From contig NZ_JACVCG010000002.1 of assembly GCF_016742135.1 (NCBI RefSeq), positions 496,001 through 560,000 on the forward strand: a stretch of DNA of 64,000 bases, given 5' to 3'. How positions within the stretch are numbered: position 1 is the first letter of the stretch; each line of letters opens with the position of its first letter. Below the pieces are notes generated by a model. The model was not told the origin of the DNA. It made no database searches and saw nothing but the letters and a program-made list of their open reading frames with translations. Source of the DNA: Brevundimonas sp. Lineage in GTDB: Bacteria; Pseudomonadota; Alphaproteobacteria; Caulobacterales; Caulobacteraceae. This document shows positions 18,573 through 28,723 of this stretch, piece after piece. A program made the position numbers and the translations under genes.

Positions 18573-21140
18573 ATGTCCAAGACAATGCTTATCGACGCGG
18601 CTCATGCCGAGGAGACCCGCGTCGCCATCGTGGAAGCGCGCCAGGTTGAGGAGTTCGATTTTGAATCCCGCGCCCGCCGCCAGCTTCGCGGCAACATCTA
18701 TCTGGCCAAGGTCACGCGGGTAGAGCCCAGCCTTCAGGCCGCCTTCGTCGAATATGGCGGCAATCGCCACGGCTTCCTGGCCTTCAACGAAATCCACCCG
18801 GACTATTACCAGATTCCGGTCGCTGACCGGGAAGCAATCATGGCCGAGGCACCGTCCGATGAGGACGAGCACGACGACCTGGGCCGCGAGAGCGACGACG
18901 GCGAGTCGGAAGGCGGCCTTGCCGACGAAGAGCGCCTGAAGCGTCGCCTTATGCGGCGCTACAAAATCCAGGACGTCATCCGCCGCCGGCAGATTCTGCT
19001 GGTGCAGGTGGTCAAGGACGAGCGCGGCGCCAAGGGCGCGGCCCTGACGACCTGGCTGTCGCTGGCCGGGCGCTACTGCGTGCTGATGCCCAACACGGGC
19101 AAGGGCGGTGGCATCTCGCGCAAGATCACCCAGGCCACCGACCGCAAGCGGCTGAAGGCGGCGGCGGCGGCGCTGGACGTGCCCAAGGGCATGGGCCTGA
19201 TCATCCGCACGGCGGGGGCCAAGCGCACCAAGGCCGAGATCAAGCGCGACTATGAATATCTGCTGCGGCTGTGGGAGACGATCCGCGAAACGACGCTGAG
19301 CTCGAACGCCCCCAGCCTGATCTACGAAGAGGAGAACCTGGTCCGGCGCGCCGTCCGCGATATGTTCGACAAGGACTTCGACGGCATTCAGGTCGAGGGG
19401 TATGAGGGCTGGAAGCAGGCGCGCGACTTCATGCGTGTGCTGATGCCGTCCCAAGCGAAGAAGGTGCATCTGTACCAGGGCTCAAGGCCGCTGTTCGCCG
19501 CCCACGGCATCGAGGACCTGCTGACCCAGATCCACCAGCCGACCGTGCCGCTGAAGTCCGGCGGTTATCTGGTCATCAACCAGACCGAGGCGCTGGTCGC
19601 CATCGACGTCAACTCGGGCCGCGCGACCAAGGAGCGCAACGTCGAACAGACGGCCTACAAGACCAATCTGGAAGCCGCCGTCGAGGCCGCGCGCCAGCTG
19701 CGGCTGCGCGACCTGGCCGGGCTGGTGGTCATCGACTTCATCGACATGGATGAGTCGAAGAACAACCGGGCCGTCGAGAAGGTCATGAAGGATGCGCTGG
19801 CCAAGGATCGCGCCCGCATCCAGATGGGCCGCATCTCGGACTTTGGCCTGATGGAAATCAGCCGCCAGCGTCGTCGTCTGGGCGTGATCGAAGGCGCGAC
19901 CGAGGTCTGCCCGCACTGCCAGGGTGCCGGCCGGATCCGCTCGGCGGAGTCTGCGGCCCTGATGATGCTGCGCGGCGTCGATATCGAAGTCGGCAAGAAT
20001 GGCGCCGGTACGGTCGGCCTGAAGGTCCCGCTGGACACCGCCCTGTACATTCTGAACCACAAGCGCGCCTATCTGGACACCATGGCCCGGATGCGCGGTG
20101 TGGTGGTCATGGTCTCGGTCGACGAGAGCCTGGCACCGGGTGAGTACACCATCGAGCGCCTGACCACCGATCCGGATTTCGTCGCCCCCGAAGCCGAGGC
20201 CCTGCCGGTCGACGACATGCCCGTCGAGGATCTGGCCTTTGACGAGGCCTATGAGGACGAAGACGAAGACGAGGATGAGGACTTCGACGTCGCATCCGAA
20301 GAAGATGCGGAAGACGCCGAGCGGGCACCGCGCGAGCGCAGCCGGTCACGCGGTCCGGCTCCTGAAACCTCCGACGATGAGGGCGAAGACGGGGGCCGCC
20401 GCCGCCGCCGGGGACGTCGCGGGGGACGCCGCGTGCGCGAGGACAGCGAACGGGACGGCTTCAACTGGGTGCGGGGCCGCACGCCTTCACTGACGGATCC
20501 CTATGTCTGGTTCGACCCGATCAACCCGCACGGCGACACGGACGTGGCTCAGCCGGGTGCCGCGCAGGCCGACAGGCCCGACGGTCATCCCGCCAATGAT
20601 GACGGCGAGAATGAGGGCGAACGCGAGGGCAACGGCCGTCGTCGTCGCCGTCGGCGCGGTCGCGGTCGGGATCGGGCGGGCTCCGAGGATGTCAGCGCGC
20701 GCGCCGAGGCCCGCGCCGCCAGCGAGGGCATGATCGACGAAGAGCCGGTCGACACGGCGGTCACCGCCCTGGTCGAGGGCGAAACCTCCGTGCCAGTGAC
20801 CGAGCCAGTGACCGACGCCACGCCGGTTGAGGCCGAACCCGCTCCGAAACGCCGCCGCGTGCGCCGCAAGGCGGTCGAGGCTGCGGGCGATCAGACCCCC
20901 GTCGAAGCCGGGGCCGAGGCTGACACGGAGTCCTCAACCCCGGTCGAGCCGGAGATGGAGGCAGCACCGGAACCTGTCGTCGTGGAAGCCTCCGCGCCTC
21001 CGGCAGCCGAGGAGCCCGTGGTCGTCAGCAAGCCCGCACCCGCACGCAAGACGATCGACGTCGAGGAAATCCTGGCCAGCGATCCGAACCAGATCACGGC
21101 GCCGCCGCCCAAGCCCAAGCGTGGCTGGTGGCGTCTTTGA
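18573..21140 (+). CDS. rne: Ribonuclease E
   Basis: This 855-residue endoribonuclease is the core of the RNA degradosome. The N-terminal half has the RNase H-like and S1 region, interrupted by an acidic insertion (EDEHDDLGRESDDGE), the DNase I-like catalytic domain with AIDVNSG and VVIDFIDM, and the zinc link C446-P-H-C449. The C-terminal half is disordered, alternating acidic (about 558-590) and arginine-rich blocks such as GRRRRRGRRGGRR, and ends in GWWRL. In Caulobacter a C-terminal GWW motif binds PNPase, so the same contact is likely here. Confidence 0.96.
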   Translation: MSKTMLIDAAHAEETRVAIVEARQVEEFDFESRARRQLRGNIYLAKVTRVEPSLQAAFVEYGGNRHGFLAFNEIHPDYYQIPVADREAIMAEAPSDEDEHDDLGRESDDGESEGGLADEERLKRRLMRRYKIQDVIRRRQILLVQVVKDERGAKGAALTTWLSLAGRYCVLMPNTGKGGGISRKITQATDRKRLKAAAAALDVPKGMGLIIRTAGAKRTKAEIKRDYEYLLRLWETIRETTLSSNAPSLIYEEENLVRRAVRDMFDKDFDGIQVEGYEGWKQARDFMRVLMPSQAKKVHLYQGSRPLFAAHGIEDLLTQIHQPTVPLKSGGYLVINQTEALVAIDVNSGRATKERNVEQTAYKTNLEAAVEAARQLRLRDLAGLVVIDFIDMDESKNNRAVEKVMKDALAKDRARIQMGRISDFGLMEISRQRRRLGVIEGATEVCPHCQGAGRIRSAESAALMMLRGVDIEVGKNGAGTVGLKVPLDTALYILNHKRAYLDTMARMRGVVVMVSVDESLAPGEYTIERLTTDPDFVAPEAEALPVDDMPVEDLAFDEAYEDEDEDEDEDFDVASEEDAEDAERAPRERSRSRGPAPETSDDEGEDGGRRRRRGRRGGRRVREDSERDGFNWVRGRTPSLTDPYVWFDPINPHGDTDVAQPGAAQADRPDGHPANDDGENEGEREGNGRRRRRRRGRGRDRAGSEDVSARAEARAASEGMIDEEPVDTAVTALVEGETSVPVTEPVTDATPVEAEPAPKRRRVRRKAVEAAGDQTPVEAGAEADTESSTPVEPEMEAAPEPVVVEASAPPAAEEPVVVSKPAPARKTIDVEEILASDPNQITAPPPKPKRGWWRL

Positions 21141-21182
21141 CCTGACGTCCCCACATGGGGGATGATCACGGCGACCGATCAT

Positions 21183-21221
21183 GCCGGGCGGGATGGCCAT
21201 TGTTTGGCCTTGTCGCCCGGC
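21183..21221 (+). terminator. Hairpin downstream of rne
   Basis: An 8-bp outer stem (21183-21190 with 21214-21221) encloses a second imperfect stem around TGGCCA/TTGGCC. There is no clear T-run, so it may be a processing or Rho-linked element rather than an intrinsic terminator. Confidence 0.4.
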
Positions 21222-21281
21222 GACCAATGACGATCCCGGAAAAGGGCGACCCGGCCGGTCGCCGTCGGACAGGAGCGTACC

Positions 21282-22721
21282 TTGAGCTGGCTTAAGCGAT
21301 CCGTTTCCCGCATCACCGGCGTGGCCGTCGCCGTGGCCGCGCTGCTGGCGCTGCCGGCGCATGCCCACGCCCAGAGCATCATCCGCGACACGGAGATCGA
21401 GGGGATCATCCACGACTGGTCCGCGCCCGTGTTCCGCGCCATGGGTCTGGAGCCGGACGAGATCACCATCCTGCTGGTCAATGATCCGTCCCTGAACGCT
21501 TTCGCCACGCGCGGGCGTATCATGGGGCTGAACACCGGCCTGATCCTTGAGACCGACAATCCAAACCAGCTGCTGGGCGTGATCGCCCATGAAGGCGGGC
21601 ATATCCGCAATCGCCACACCCTGCGCGACGGGGTGCAGCAGGCGGGCATGCAGCCCTTTTTGATGACCATGGCGCTCGGGGCGCTCGCGGCCGTGGCCGG
21701 GGCACCGGACGCCGCCGCCATGCTGGTCGCCTCCAGCCAGTATTTCGGAACCCTGGGCGCCCTTCGTTATATGCAGAGCCAGGAGGGTGAGGCCGACATC
21801 ACCGCGGCCCGCGCGCTGGAAGCCGCGGGACTGTCGGGACGCGGTCTGGTCGAATTTTTCGAGAATTTCCGCTCCCAGGAAGTGTTCTCGGAAGCCCGCC
21901 GCTTTCCCTATTTCCGCAGTCACCCCCTGTCGTCGCGGCGGATCGAGAACCTGCGCCGCCCGGTCGAAGCCTCGCCCTACTATGACCAGGTCGACAGCCC
22001 TGAGCACATGGCCCAGCACGCCCTGATCATCGCCAAGATCCATGCCTTCATGGACCACCCCGGAATCACCCTGCGCAAATATCCGGAAAGCGATACCTCC
22101 CTGCCCGCCCGCTATGCGCGGACCATCGCCTGGTTCCGCGATGGCCAGACGGATCGGGCGCTGGCCGCCATCGACGCCCTGATCGAGGAGCAGCCCGAAA
22201 ATCCCTTCTTCTGGGAGCTGAAGGGTCAAATCTTTTTCGAGGAAGGCCGGCCGGTCGAGGCCATCGAGGCGCACCAGCGCTCGGTGGATCTGATGCCCGA
22301 CGCCCCCCTGCTCCGCATCAACCTGGGTCATGCCCTGCTGGAGTCGCGGAACAATGACCTGCTGGAGCGGGCGGTCAGCGAACTGAAGCAGGCCACGGTG
22401 CTGGAGCACGACAACCCCATGGCCTGGCGCCTTCTGGGCCAGGCCTATTCCCAGCTGGGAAGGGAGGGCGAGGCGCGGCTGGCCTCGGCCGAATACTATT
22501 TCGCCGTCGGCCGGACCGACCAGGCCACGCAGTTCGCCCTGCGCGCGCGTGACATGCTGGAGCCCGGTTCGATGGAATGGCGTCGCGCCATGGACATCAT
22601 TCTGGCGTCCGGCGCGACCATGGATGACCTCAGGGTTCTGGACGAATCGACGGCCAGACGGCCAACGGGGGTGCTGCCTCCCCAACGCCTGAACCAGGGC
22701 CGCCCCTCAGGAACTCCATGA
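21282..22721 (+). CDS. Periplasmic M48 metalloprotease with TPR repeats (BepA-like)
   Basis: This is a 479-residue exported protease. A signal peptide ends near AHAHA-QS (about residue 31). The zinc site is H103-E-G-G-H107, with the third ligand glutamate in QEGEADITAA. The C-terminal half (about 270-440) is built of TPR-like helices (PENPFFWELKGQIFFEEG and following). BepA proteins assist or degrade outer-membrane proteins. The start is TTG at 21282 with AGGAG six bases upstream. It overlaps the next gene by 4 bases. Confidence 0.92.
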   Translation: MSWLKRSVSRITGVAVAVAALLALPAHAHAQSIIRDTEIEGIIHDWSAPVFRAMGLEPDEITILLVNDPSLNAFATRGRIMGLNTGLILETDNPNQLLGVIAHEGGHIRNRHTLRDGVQQAGMQPFLMTMALGALAAVAGAPDAAAMLVASSQYFGTLGALRYMQSQEGEADITAARALEAAGLSGRGLVEFFENFRSQEVFSEARRFPYFRSHPLSSRRIENLRRPVEASPYYDQVDSPEHMAQHALIIAKIHAFMDHPGITLRKYPESDTSLPARYARTIAWFRDGQTDRALAAIDALIEEQPENPFFWELKGQIFFEEGRPVEAIEAHQRSVDLMPDAPLLRINLGHALLESRNNDLLERAVSELKQATVLEHDNPMAWRLLGQAYSQLGREGEARLASAEYYFAVGRTDQATQFALRARDMLEPGSMEWRRAMDIILASGATMDDLRVLDESTARRPTGVLPPQRLNQGRPSGTP

Positions 22722-23551
22722 CCGACACACCACCCGCATCCCGGCGCCGCGCCGCGCGCAAGCCGTCCCCCGCTCCGGAAGCCATCCAGCCGGAACCGGC
22801 ACCACAGCCCACGCCCTCGACTGGCTGGCTGGCGCGGTATGGTGTGCAGGCGGCGGTGGCGGTGTCCGTTCTCGCGCTGGGCCTGTCCGTCTGGGCCAGC
22901 TTCGGGGGCGGCTTTGAAACCCGGGTGCGGACCTATCTGGTGGAGAACCCCCAGATCCTGGACGAGATGCTTCAGGCCCGGGACCAGCGGGCCGCGACCC
23001 AGCGCATCGAGCGGCTGAATGCGGGGATCGCCGCCCTGCCCCAGGTGCTGGAGCCCGGACCGGGCGAGCCGGTGTTCGGCCCTGCCGATGCGGCGGTGAC
23101 CGTCGTCGAATATTTCGATTACCGTTGCCCCTACTGCAAGACGGCGACACCGGGCGTCATGGAACTGATGCGCACTCACCCCGACGTGCGCTTCGTCTTC
23201 CGCGAATGGCCGATTCTGGACGCCGGCAGCAGCACCGTCTCCCAGCACGCCGCGCGCGCCGCCCTGGTCGCCCACAGCCAGGGCAAATATCTGGCCGTCC
23301 ACCAGGCCCTGATGGCGGAAAGCGCCCTGTCGCATGAAACCATCGACCGGATTCTCGCCGAGAACGGCGTCGACACCGGCCCGGACGGTGCGGCGCTGAA
23401 TGCCCCGGCCATCAGCCGCATCCTGGCCGATGTTCAGGCGGGCGCGGGGGCAGTCGGCATGGACGGCACCCCGACCTTCTTCATCAACGGCCGGGCCAGC
23501 GCCAGCAATGCGCCCGAGGCCATCGCCCAGGCGATCGCGGCCGCCCGCTAG
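22718..23551 (+). CDS. DsbA-family thiol oxidoreductase
   Basis: This 277-residue protein has a proline-rich cytoplasmic N-terminus, one membrane segment (about 46-66) and a periplasmic thioredoxin-like domain. The redox motif is C137-P-Y-C140 in FDYRCPYCK and the cis-proline lies in GTPTFFING, as in DsbA/BdbD proteins. ATG overlaps the protease stop (ATGA), so protease and thiol oxidoreductase are co-expressed. This fits a shared role in envelope protein quality. It converges on thiG with a 4-bp overlap. Confidence 0.92.
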   Translation: MTDTPPASRRRAARKPSPAPEAIQPEPAPQPTPSTGWLARYGVQAAVAVSVLALGLSVWASFGGGFETRVRTYLVENPQILDEMLQARDQRAATQRIERLNAGIAALPQVLEPGPGEPVFGPADAAVTVVEYFDYRCPYCKTATPGVMELMRTHPDVRFVFREWPILDAGSSTVSQHAARAALVAHSQGKYLAVHQALMAESALSHETIDRILAENGVDTGPDGAALNAPAISRILADVQAGAGAVGMDGTPTFFINGRASASNAPEAIAQAIAAAR

Positions 23552-24339
23552 ATAAGCCCGCTGAGCGGGGACGAGGCGCTGGCGTAGCGGCGCTTGGGCA
23601 TGCGGCCGGCCAGATAGGCCTCGCGCCCGGCGATCACCGCATGCTTCATGGCGCGCGCCATGCGGATCGGGTTCTTCGCCTCGGCAATCGCGGTGTTCAT
23701 CAGCACAGCGTCACAGCCCAGTTCCATGGCAATGGTCGCGTCAGAGGCCGTGCCGACCCCGGCATCGACCAGCACCGGCACCCTGGCCTGTTCCACGATC
23801 AGCCGCACATTGACGCGGTTCTGGATGCCCAGCCCCGAGCCGATGGGCGCAGCGGCCGGCATGATGGCGGCGGCCCCCGCCTCTTCCAGATGACGGGCCA
23901 TGACCACGTCGTCTGTGCAATAGACCATGACGTCAAAGCCGTCCTTGACCAGCATCTCCAGTGCCCGCAGCGTCTCAGGCATGTCGGGGTAGAGGTGCGG
24001 CGTGTCCGACAGCACTTCCAGCTTGACCAGGTTCCAGCCGCCCGCCTCGCGCGCCAGCCTGAGCGTGCGGACCGCATCCTCGCCGGTGAAACAGCCGGCC
24101 GTATTGGGCAGATAGGTGAACCGGTCGGGCTTCACATGATCGACCAGCATGGGCTGGCTGGGGTCGGACAGGTTCACTCGCCTGAGCGCCACGGTGACGA
24201 TCTCCGCCCCCGCCGCCTCGGCCGCCGCCGCGTTCTGGGCATAGTCGGCATATTTGCCGGTCCCGACGATCAGCCGCGAGGAAAAGGTGCGACCGGCAAC
24301 GGTCCAGGTGTCGGAGTGTGGATCAGTCATGGGCGACAC
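23548..24339 (-). CDS. thiG: Thiazole synthase ThiG
   Basis: ThiG is a TIM-barrel enzyme that forms the thiazole phosphate of thiamine from DXP, ThiS-thiocarboxylate and dehydroglycine. It is 263 residues. The Schiff-base lysine lies in LVKLEVL. Other landmarks are [27 protein letters not shown] and [14 protein letters not shown] at 24339 has GGGAGG five bases upstream and is preferred; ATG at 24330 is the alternative. thiS lies 43 bp upstream in the same direction. Confidence 0.96.
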   Translation of the reverse strand: MSPMTDPHSDTWTVAGRTFSSRLIVGTGKYADYAQNAAAAEAAGAEIVTVALRRVNLSDPSQPMLVDHVKPDRFTYLPNTAGCFTGEDAVRTLRLAREAGGWNLVKLEVLSDTPHLYPDMPETLRALEMLVKDGFDVMVYCTDDVVMARHLEEAGAAAIMPAAAPIGSGLGIQNRVNVRLIVEQARVPVLVDAGVGTASDATIAMELGCDAVLMNTAIAEAKNPIRMARAMKHAVIAGREAYLAGRMPKRRYASASSPLSGLI

Positions 24340-24382
24340 CTAGGCCTCCCGCGCATCCGGCAAAAGAGGCGTGAAGCGAAAT

Positions 24383-24583
24383 TCACCCGCCCCCCACGAA
24401 CTGGACGATCTCGATGCGGTCGCCGTCGGTCAGGGCTGTGGTGGCATGCAGGGACTTCGGAACGATCTCGAGGTTGCGCTCGATGGCGACCTTGCGCGGG
24501 TCGAGGCCCAGCTCCTCGACCAGACCAGTCAGGGTGGTGGCAGCGACCTCGCGGTCCTCGCCATTGACCTGGATTTGCAGCAC
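24383..24583 (-). CDS. thiS: Sulfur carrier protein ThiS
   Basis: This is a 66-residue ubiquitin-like sulfur carrier that ends in GGG. The terminal Gly is adenylated and thiocarboxylated by ThiF and gives its sulfur to ThiG. The beta-grasp pattern [13 protein letters not shown] and [14 protein letters not shown] is typical. It directly precedes thiG in a thiSG pair; no other thi gene is in the window. Confidence 0.95.
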   Translation of the reverse strand: MLQIQVNGEDREVAATTLTGLVEELGLDPRKVAIERNLEIVPKSLHATTALTDGDRIEIVQFVGGG

Positions 24584-24637
24584 GGCGGCGTCCCTCCTCG
24601 GCAGGGGGCCCGCCTAGCACAGGCGCGCGGCCTCCAG

Positions 24638-25531
24638 CTAGCCGGGCCGGCGCGAAAGGCTGGCGGTCAGATCGGTCATGGCCTGTCGCAGGTCCGATAT
24701 CTCGGCGCGCAGGGCGGCCAGATCGGCCATTTCCTCCGCGTGGACCTGCTGACGCTCCTCGCTGGCCTGACGCAGGTCCTCTTCCAGCCTGTGCCGCTCG
24801 GCCTTTGCCTCTTCCTCGTGCTCGGCCTGCATGGCGTTGACGACGATCCCGATGAACAGGTTCAGCATGGTGAAGGTGGTGCTGAGGATGAAGGGCACGA
24901 AGAACATCCAGGCATAGGGCTGGACCTCCATCACCGGCCGGACGATACCCATCGACCAGCTTTCCAGCGTCATGATCTGGAACAGGGAATAGGCCGAGGC
25001 CGGGATCGATCCGAACCACTGGGGAAAGTCGGCCCCGAACAGCTTGGTCGCCATCACCGACGCCACATAGAAGATCAGCCCTATCAGCAGGACGATCGAG
25101 CCCATCCCCGGCAGGGCGCTGATCAGGGCCCCGACCACCCGCTTGAGTGACGGCACGATGGTGATCATGCGCAGCACCCTGAGGATCCTGAGCGCGCGAA
25201 GGACCGAGAACGGCCCGGCGGCCGGCATCAGGGCGATGGCGACCACGGTAAAGTCGAACAAGCTCCACGGGTCCCTGAAGAAGGCCAGCCGGTGCACGGC
25301 GATCCGCGCCACCACCTCGATCACGAAGACGGCCAGCACGATCCTGTCCAGCACCAGCAGCACCGGGCCGATGCGGTCCATCACCCAGGAACTGGTCTCC
25401 AGCCCCAGGGTAATGGCATTCAGGATGATCAGGACGAGAATGAATCGCTCGGTCCGGGGCGATGTCACAATCTGTCTGAGGCGGTCCAAGGCAGTCTCCG
25501 GAGAGGGGGATTTCCCGCCCCCTTGCCGCAT
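24638..25531 (-). CDS. Bacterial voltage-gated sodium channel (NaChBac family)
   Basis: This 297-residue six-helix ion channel forms homotetramers. S4 (about 110-131) carries gating arginines R112, R115, R118 and R121 at every third position. The pore has selectivity filter TLESWSM (188-194), the sodium-selective bacterial Nav signature. S6 contains [16 protein letters not shown]-terminal heptad-rich coiled coil (about 238-290) would hold the tetramer. No partner gene is obvious; thiS lies 54 bp downstream. Confidence 0.94.
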   Translation of the reverse strand: MRQGGGKSPSPETALDRLRQIVTSPRTERFILVLIILNAITLGLETSSWVMDRIGPVLLVLDRIVLAVFVIEVVARIAVHRLAFFRDPWSLFDFTVVAIALMPAAGPFSVLRALRILRVLRMITIVPSLKRVVGALISALPGMGSIVLLIGLIFYVASVMATKLFGADFPQWFGSIPASAYSLFQIMTLESWSMGIVRPVMEVQPYAWMFFVPFILSTTFTMLNLFIGIVVNAMQAEHEEEAKAERHRLEEDLRQASEERQQVHAEEMADLAALRAEISDLRQAMTDLTASLSRRPG

Positions 25532-25672
25532 TCCGGAATGGGGCGCCAGAGGCCGATACGACGCGCCCTGCCGCGCCCGGTTGCCGCAGGGGCAATCTTT
25601 CTCACGTCCGGTTTGATAACCGCCCCGCCTCGGCTAAAAGGCGGGTCCGATTCCGGTCGGTCCGCCCTTACC

Positions 25673-26143
25673 ATGAGCGCAATGCCCGAGACTCTCGCCC
25701 TCCACGTTCTGAACGGCCCGAACCTCAACCTTCTGGGAGAGCGTGAGCCGGACATCTATGGGCGCGAGACCCTGGCCGACATCCAGGCTCTGTGCGAAGC
25801 GGCGGCGGGGAGTGTGCCCGTGGTCTTTCGCCAGTCGAACCACGAGGGCCAGCTGGTCGAGTGGATTCACGAGGCACGGGGCACCGCCCGGGCTCTGGTG
25901 ATCAATCCGGCGGCCTTTACCCACACCTCGATTGCCCTGCTGGATGCGCTCAAGACCTTGGACATTCCCGTCGTGGAGTGTCATCTGAGCAATCCGGCGG
26001 CGCGGGAGGAATTCCGGCGCCATTCCTATGTCTCGCTGGTCGCGACCGGCATTATTTCGGGCTTCGGCCCCCATGGTTACGAGCTGGCGGTCAAGGCCGC
26101 GCTGAGGCTGGCGCAGGAACGCGCTGAGGCCGTGGCTCGTTGA
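25673..26143 (+). CDS. aroQ: 3-dehydroquinate dehydratase, type II
   Basis: This shikimate-pathway enzyme converts 3-dehydroquinate to 3-dehydroshikimate. It is 156 residues from ATG 25673; ATG 25682 gives 153 and is equally possible. Motifs are [14 protein letters not shown] with the catalytic tyrosine in [20 protein letters not shown] and VECHLSNP. A 7-bp hairpin (25624-25630 with 25639-25645) lies just upstream. accB follows closely. Confidence 0.96.
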   Translation: MSAMPETLALHVLNGPNLNLLGEREPDIYGRETLADIQALCEAAAGSVPVVFRQSNHEGQLVEWIHEARGTARALVINPAAFTHTSIALLDALKTLDIPVVECHLSNPAAREEFRRHSYVSLVATGIISGFGPHGYELAVKAALRLAQERAEAVAR

Positions 26144-26170
26144 AGAATGAACAAGAAGGTCAACTCACCT

Positions 26171-26674
26171 ATGGCTGAGAAGAAATTGCCGAACGACGCC
26201 GAGATCGACACCAATCTGGTGCGCCAGCTGGCGGACATCCTCAAGGAGACCGAGCTCTCGGAAATCGAGGTTGAGCGCGGGGAACTGAAAATCCGCGTGG
26301 CGCGCGAGCTGACGGTCGCGGCCGGCCCGGTGACCTATGCGGCGGCCCCGGCTCCGGCGGCGGCCCCAGCGCCTGCGGCCGTGCCGGCTCCGGCAGCGTC
26401 CATGCCGAGCGATCCGGCCACCATCGTCGCCAAATCGGGCGAAGAGGTGAAATCGCCGATGGTCGGCACCGTCTATCTGCAGGCCTCGCCCGAGGCCCCG
26501 CCGTTCGTGAACATCGGCGACAAGGTCAAGAAGGGTCAGACTTTGCTGATCGTCGAGGCGATGAAGACCATGAACCCCATCCAGGCCCCGCGCGACGGCG
26601 TGGTCGCGGATGTGCTGGTGGGCGACGCCCAGCCGGTCGAGTTCGGCGAACCCCTCATCCTGCTCGAGGCCTGA
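26171..26674 (+). CDS. accB: Biotin carboxyl carrier protein of acetyl-CoA carboxylase
   Basis: BCCP carries biotin between the carboxylase and transferase halves of acetyl-CoA carboxylase. The biotinylated lysine is in EAMKTMN, preceded by the usual Pro/Ala-rich linker and the SPMVGTVY strand. ATG at 26171 gives 167 residues beginning MAEKK, matching related proteins from memory; ATG at 26147, three bases after the aroQ stop, would add eight residues. It is followed by accC after 4 bp. Confidence 0.94.
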   Translation: MAEKKLPNDAEIDTNLVRQLADILKETELSEIEVERGELKIRVARELTVAAGPVTYAAAPAPAAAPAPAAVPAPAASMPSDPATIVAKSGEEVKSPMVGTVYLQASPEAPPFVNIGDKVKKGQTLLIVEAMKTMNPIQAPRDGVVADVLVGDAQPVEFGEPLILLEA

Positions 26675-26678
26675 GCCG

Positions 26679-28034
26679 GTGTTTAGCAAGGTCCTGATCG
26701 CCAACCGGGGTGAAATCGCCCTGCGTATCCACCGCGCCTGCAAGGAGATGGGCATCTCCACCGTGGCCGTGCACTCGGAAGCCGATCGGGGCGCCATGTG
26801 GGTGCGGCTGGCGGACGAAAGTGTCTGCATCGGCCCGGCCCCGGCCGCCAAGTCCTATCTGAACATCCCCTCGATCATCGCGGCGGCGGAGATCACCGGC
26901 GCCCAGGCGATCCACCCCGGCTATGGCTTCCTGTCGGAAAACGCCCGCTTCGCCGAGATCGTCGAGGCGCACGGCATGACCTTCATCGGCCCGAAGGCCG
27001 AGCACATCCGCATCATGGGCGACAAGATCACCGCCAAGCAGACGGTGCTGGATGCCGGCATCCCCTGCGTGCCGGGTTCGGCCGGCGAGGTCGAGACCAT
27101 CGAGGCGGCCATTGCGGCGTCGAAGACCATCGGCTTCCCCCTGATCGTCAAGGCGGCGGCGGGCGGCGGCGGACGCGGCATGAAGGTGGCGCTGACCGCC
27201 GACGATCTGGTCGAGGCCGTGCAGACGGCCCAGTCCGAAGCCAAGGCCGCCTTTGGCAATGGCGCGGTCTATATGGAGCGCTACCTGCAGAAGCCGCGCC
27301 ATATCGAGCTTCAGGTCGTGGCCGACAGCCACGGCAATGTGGTTCACCTCGGCGAGCGCGACTGTTCGCTGCAGCGGCGCCACCAGAAGATCCTCGAAGA
27401 GGCCCCCTCGCCCGCCCTGTCGGCGGCCGAACGCGCCCAGATCGGCGAGACGGTCAACAAGGCGATTGCCGCCATCGGCTATCTCGGCGTCGGCACCATC
27501 GAATTCCTTTGGGAAGACGGCGAATTCTTCTTCATCGAGATGAACACCCGGCTGCAGGTCGAGCATCCGGTCACGGAGATGGTCACCGGTGTCGATCTGG
27601 TCCGCGAGCAGATCCGCATCGCCGCGGGCGAGCCGCTCAGCTTCCGTCAGGAGGATGTCCGCTTTGAGGGGCACGCCATCGAGTGCCGCATCAATGCCGA
27701 GAATGCCGAGACCTTCACCCCCTCGCCCGGCACCATCACCGACTATCACGCGCCCGGAGGCCTGGGCGTGCGCATGGATAGCGCCATCTATGCCGGCTAT
27801 ACGATCCCGCCCTATTATGACAGCCTGATCGGCAAGCTGATCGTGCATGGTCGCGACCGGGAGGCCTGCCTCGCCCGGCTGAAGCGGAGCCTGAACGAGA
27901 TGGTCGTCGGCGGGATCGATACCACCATCCCCCTGTTCCAGAAGCTGCTGGCCGAGCCGGACATCCTGTCGGGGGATTACGACATCCACTGGCTGGAGAA
28001 CTGGGCCAGGCGCCAGAAGGGACCGGCCAGCTGA
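26679..28034 (+). CDS. accC: Biotin carboxylase subunit of acetyl-CoA carboxylase
   Basis: This ATP-grasp enzyme carboxylates biotin on AccB with bicarbonate, the first step of fatty acid synthesis. It is 451 residues from GTG at 26679, reading [17 protein letters not shown]. Further motifs are [13 protein letters not shown], the glycine loop [28 protein letters not shown] and [17 protein letters not shown] is used since the frame upstream lies within accB. Confidence 0.97.
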   Translation: MFSKVLIANRGEIALRIHRACKEMGISTVAVHSEADRGAMWVRLADESVCIGPAPAAKSYLNIPSIIAAAEITGAQAIHPGYGFLSENARFAEIVEAHGMTFIGPKAEHIRIMGDKITAKQTVLDAGIPCVPGSAGEVETIEAAIAASKTIGFPLIVKAAAGGGGRGMKVALTADDLVEAVQTAQSEAKAAFGNGAVYMERYLQKPRHIELQVVADSHGNVVHLGERDCSLQRRHQKILEEAPSPALSAAERAQIGETVNKAIAAIGYLGVGTIEFLWEDGEFFFIEMNTRLQVEHPVTEMVTGVDLVREQIRIAAGEPLSFRQEDVRFEGHAIECRINAENAETFTPSPGTITDYHAPGGLGVRMDSAIYAGYTIPPYYDSLIGKLIVHGRDREACLARLKRSLNEMVVGGIDTTIPLFQKLLAEPDILSGDYDIHWLENWARRQKGPAS

Positions 28035-28087
28035 GCGAGGCGCTCGCCACCCCGATCCCGCCCGAGGCACTGACCGCCGAGTTTCTG

Positions 28088-28723
28088 TTGCACGCCTATC
28101 GCCAGGGGGCCTTTCCCATGGCGGACAGCCGCGAGGCTGACGAACTGGTGATGGTTCGCCCGCACATTCGGGGCGTCATTCCCCTTGACAGTTTCCATGT
28201 GCCTGCGCGTCTCGCCCGGACGGTGCGTACGACGGAGCTGGAGGTGCGGGTCAACGCCGACTTCCCGCAGGTGATCGCGGGCTGCGCCGCCCTGATCCGT
28301 GACCGCTGGGACACCTGGATCAACCGGCGCATCGAAGAGGCCTATACGCGGCTGCACGAACAGGGTCATGCCCACAGCGTGGAATGCTGGGCAGGGCACA
28401 CCCTGGTGGGCGGGCTTTATGGGGTTCAGATCGGCGCGGCGTTCTTCGGCGAAAGCATGTTCACCCGCCAGAGAGACGCCTCGAAGATCGCCCTGGTGCA
28501 TCTGGTGGCGCGCCTGAACAGGGCGAGCTTCCGCCTGCTGGATGCCCAGTTCGTCAACGCTCACCTGAAGCAGTTCAACATCCTTGACGTCCCGCATGGC
28601 CTGTACATGCGGGCCTTGCGTCCGGCGCTGGAACAGGCCCCTGACATGGAAGCGTTCCGGGCCGCCATGACCGGCGAGCAAGCCGTGGCCTATGCGCGGC
28701 AGTCGACCAGCCAGGCGTCATAG
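28088..28723 (+). CDS. aat: Leucyl/phenylalanyl-tRNA-protein transferase
   Basis: Aat adds Leu or Phe to proteins with N-terminal Arg or Lys, marking them for ClpAP through the N-end rule. Landmarks are AYRQGAFPMADSR, LEVRVNADFPQVI, RDRWDTWI, HSVECW, LVGGLYGVQIGAAFFGESMF and LLDAQF. The conventional start is TTG at 28088 (211 residues), but the same frame stays open upstream with a family-like helix. A CTG at 28031, overlapping the accC stop and 8 bases after AGGGA, may be the true start (230 residues). The 3' end overlaps the convergent DUF2155 gene by 34 bases. Confidence 0.93.
   Translation: MHAYRQGAFPMADSREADELVMVRPHIRGVIPLDSFHVPARLARTVRTTELEVRVNADFPQVIAGCAALIRDRWDTWINRRIEEAYTRLHEQGHAHSVECWAGHTLVGGLYGVQIGAAFFGESMFTRQRDASKIALVHLVARLNRASFRLLDAQFVNAHLKQFNILDVPHGLYMRALRPALEQAPDMEAFRAAMTGEQAVAYARQSTSQAS

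Noticed and set aside
20934..22685. Long minus-strand frame opposite the M48 protease and the end of rne
   Set aside because: It has no motif, and both plus-strand proteins are clear and well initiated.
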